From an uncultured Desulfobacterales bacterium (GTDB lineage Bacteria; Desulfobacterota; Desulfobacteria; Desulfobacterales; G020354645), in contig CAMYNZ010000170.1 in the NCBI GenBank assembly GCA_947259865.1, positions 1-9,173 of the forward strand: DNA of 9,173 nucleotides, read 5' to 3'. The number at the start of each line of letters is the position of its first letter. Position 1 is the stretch's first letter. The notes below the pieces were generated by a model, which was given only the letters and a program-made list of their open reading frames with translations, did no database searches and was not told where the DNA came from. Shown here one piece after another: positions 7,343 through 9,173 of the stretch. A program made the translations under genes and the position numbers.

Positions 7343-7345
7343 CAG
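7325..7345. promoter_or_regulatory. 21-bp imperfect palindrome in the divergent sigma/tRNA spacer
   Basis: CTGTACATA and TATGCACAG form nine-base arms with one mismatch around TGG. The site lies in the 64-base region between the sigma-factor start (7296) and tRNA-Arg (7361), so it could be an operator for either unit. The binding protein is unknown. Confidence 0.35.
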
Positions 7346-7360
7346 TTCCTGATTTTATGG

Positions 7361-7437
<77 letters not shown>

Positions 7438-7539
7438 AAAATTAAGCGGTTAGTAAACGGTGCCGATCTTTTCTACACTGCCATCGTCCAAATATAGCAC
7501 TCTACCATAATTTCAAATATTTTCAATCTGAATCAGCTT

Positions 7540-7740
7540 CTAATTTTTTCCCCGAAACATATTATCCAAGGTGCACAAGACTATAAAAGGCAGGGTTATA
7601 AGGAATTCAAAAATGAATCCGAAAGTGATAAGCAGCAAAATGCAGGGAAGTTTAACCAAATAAAAGGCTATTCTATCATACATATGCCAGTTTTCCCGTA
7701 TCCTTGAAGTCCGTTTTTTAAAACCTTGGGCTGTGCTCAA
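7540..7740 (-). CDS. Small hypothetical membrane protein, uncertain
   Basis: An unrecognised ORF of 66 residues. The first 20 or so residues are basic and polar (GFKKRTSRIRENW). A long hydrophobic stretch at about 24-57 follows, enough for one or two membrane segments, with a single Glu at 45; the tail FRGKN is basic. That charge layout fits a real inner-membrane protein, but length alone does not prove coding. The start is unsure: a TTG at 7740 directly follows an in-frame stop and has a poor ribosome site, while the ATG at 7683 would give 47 residues with GGGA about 11 bases upstream. It stands alone between tRNA-Arg and the GGDEF-EAL gene, divergent from the latter. No function is proposed. 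Confidence 0.4.
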   Translation of the reverse strand: MSTAQGFKKRTSRIRENWHMYDRIAFYLVKLPCILLLITFGFIFEFLITLPFIVLCTLDNMFRGKN

Positions 7741-7819
7741 ACATCACCGACCTTTTGCAGCGGTGGCCAGGAAAGCGTTCTCACTTGTAAACTGATTCAA
7801 TAGCATATCGATGCCGAGT

Positions 7820-7848
7820 TTGCAATTGAGGAAGGCCTATGATAATAT
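7820..7848 (+). promoter_or_regulatory. Possible promoter of the PAS-GGDEF-EAL gene
   Basis: TTGCAA (7820-7825) resembles a -35 box. It is followed after 17 bases by TAATAT (7843-7848), inside an AT-rich stretch that also contains GATAAT at 7841. It lies about 45 bases before the ATG at 7894, and the rest of the 7741-7875 spacer shows nothing else. Confidence 0.35.
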
Positions 7849-7893
7849 ATTGATATTTTTAACATTAAAAGCGATTTGCCCCTAGTAACTAAA

Positions 7894-8058
7894 ATGAAAG
7901 ATCACAAAGTCAGGCTCCAGGAATCCGAAAACATATATCAGACGATATTTGAAAATATCGGAACTGCCACAATCATCATCGAAAAAAATGGCACAATTGC
8001 TCTACATTGCTTGAAAAGAAATCCGGAGCCAGGACCGAATTCCGACAGCGCCCCATAA
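7894..8058 (+). pseudogene. PAS-domain N-terminal part of the GGDEF-EAL gene, separated by a frameshift
   Basis: From the ATG at 7894 the frame encodes RLQESENIYQTIFENIG, then TATIIIEKNGTI. This is the classic start of a PAS sensor domain as found before GGDEF domains. After that the reading turns into unrelated residues and stops at the TAA at 8056-8058. The continuation of the PAS domain (FEGKFIDKNKHR, then SLAPIPGTKKSVVSISDIS) is found in another frame from about 8067. One extra base anywhere between about 7998 and 8054, for example in the CCCC run at 8051-8054, would join both parts. The PAS core is also about 30 residues shorter than usual. An alternative TTG start at 7876 exists; neither start has a good ribosome site. 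Confidence 0.6.
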
Positions 8059-9173
8059 TCAATAATTTTGAAGGAAAATTCATCGACAAAAACAAACATC
8101 GACTGGATGTGCTCATCTCACTGGCTCCGATACCGGGGACAAAAAAAAGTGTGGTATCAATTTCGGACATTTCGCCCCTCAAAAAAGCTGAACGACAAAT
8201 CTATCATCAGGCTTTTCACGATTCCCTCACCAATCTGCCCAATCGCAAATTGTTCATGGAACATTTAACCATGGCTATGAAACGCACCCGCAGGCGCGCA
8301 GAGAACTGTTTTGCAGTTCTGTATCTGGATATCGATCGTTTCAAATTGATCAACGATAGTCTGGGGCACAATCTGGGTGACAAACTGTTGGTGGCTTTTG
8401 GTAAGAAATTGCAAAGATCCTTGAGAGATACTGACACCCTGGCCCGTTTCGGAGGCGATGAATTTATTATTATACTTGAGGAAATAGTGGATGAGGGTCA
8501 TGCCATTAGGATTGTAGAGCGGCTTCAAGAGGAATTACAAAACCCGTTCGTGCTGGACGGAAATGAAATTTTTACCCCCACCAGTTTCGGTATCGTGCTA
8601 AATACCAGGGATTACAAGCGTCCTGAAGATATCCTTCGGGATGCCAGTATAGCACTGTATCACGCCAAAGTGAAGGGGAGTGATCACTTCCAGATCTTTG
8701 ATCAAAAGTTGCATAAAAAAGCCCTTCGCCACTTACAGATCGAAACCGATTTAAGAAAAGGCCTGGAAAACAATGAATTTGAACTTCATTACCAGCCGAT
8801 TGTTTCGGTAGAATCAATTTCAGTCAAGGGTTTTGAAGCCTTGATACGCTGGAACCACCCCCAGGATGGTCTGCTACGTCCGTATAAATTTATACCGGTC
8901 GCCGAGGAAACCGGTTTAATTGTGCCCATTGGCAAGTGGGTACTGCAGGAAGCCTGCACCCAGGCCAAGGCCTGGCACGATGCCGGCTTCATCAACTTCA
9001 AGGTGGCGGTCAACCTGTCCGAACGCCAGTTTCGTCAGAACACGCTGGTGCTGGCCGTCTCGCAGGCGCTGGCGCGCTCCGGTCTCGATCCGGCCGCGCT
9101 GGAGCTCGAACTGACCGAAGGCACGATCATGCGCAATGCGGAAGATACCGTGTTCTCGCTGAGCGAGCTCAAG
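7953..9173 (+). CDS. GGDEF-EAL cyclic-di-GMP turnover protein with PAS remnant, 3'-truncated
   Basis: This frame is open from 7953 to the window edge; recognisable protein begins near 8067 with the second half of a PAS domain. The GGDEF (diguanylate cyclase) domain starts at HDSLTNLPNRKLF (8217). It has the DIDRFKLINDSLGH motif, an intact inhibitory I-site RDTD (8424-8435) exactly five residues before RFGGDEF (GGDEF at 8451-8465), and the late SIALYHAK helix. The EAL (c-di-GMP phosphodiesterase) domain follows with YQPIV, FEALIRW (EAL at 8835-8843), VNLS and ELTEG, the metal-binding residues of an active EAL. About half of the domain is present before the edge. Both active sites look competent, so the protein may make and break c-di-GMP, with the PAS part as sensor. 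The upstream PAS half is in another frame. From about 8940 the GC content rises sharply, so the final 230 bases may have a different origin. Confidence 0.85.

Noticed and set aside
7325..7345. LexA-type SOS box (CTGT...ACAG ends)
   Set aside because: The CTGT and ACAG halves are 13 bases apart instead of the 8 of the E. coli LexA box, and the sites I know for deltaproteobacterial LexA look different.

Overview
The window looks like a chromosomal segment of moderate GC content from a Gram-negative bacterium, most likely a Desulfobacterota (sulfate-reducer-like deltaproteobacterium). This rests on three things: an RpoH-type sigma factor, two envelope lipoproteins with lipoboxes, and clusters of TCCGCCA/TGGCGGA palindromes between genes. 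The taxonomic placement is inference from style; no marker in the window proves it. Both ends cut through genes.

Layout. 1-1662 (+): the 3' part of a large AAA+ ATPase fused to a Lon-type (S16) Ser-Lys protease domain. 1603-1911 (-): a decayed alpha/beta-hydrolase fragment that runs antisense into the end of the protease gene. 2033-3315 (-): cinA and its terminator. 3373-3551: a cluster of small palindromic repeats. 3587-4429 (-): a LolB-like outer-membrane lipoprotein. 4583-6286 (-): a TPR-repeat lipoprotein. 6328-7296 (-): an RpoH-like sigma factor. 7361-7437 (+): tRNA-Arg(UCU), divergent from the sigma gene, with a 21-bp imperfect palindrome between them. 7540-7740 (-): a small, uncertain membrane ORF. 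7894-9173 (+): a PAS-GGDEF-EAL cyclic-di-GMP protein whose PAS part is out of frame with the rest and whose EAL domain is cut by the window edge.

How the genes fit together. The sigma factor, TPR lipoprotein and LolB-like lipoprotein all read leftward, with gaps of 41 and 153 bases, and probably form one transcription unit concerned with outer-membrane or lipoprotein assembly. CinA follows in the same direction but is separated by the palindrome cluster. The protease, tRNA and GGDEF-EAL genes are independent units on the other strand. I see no CRISPR array, transposase, phage gene or recognisable defence operon.

Three points deserve most attention. The protease appears to join a classical-AAA-type ATPase to a Lon protease domain. 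The GGDEF-EAL gene changes abruptly to much higher GC in the middle of its EAL domain (about 44% to 63%), which suggests a chimeric assembly or intragenic recombination. The same gene also carries a frameshift in its PAS domain.
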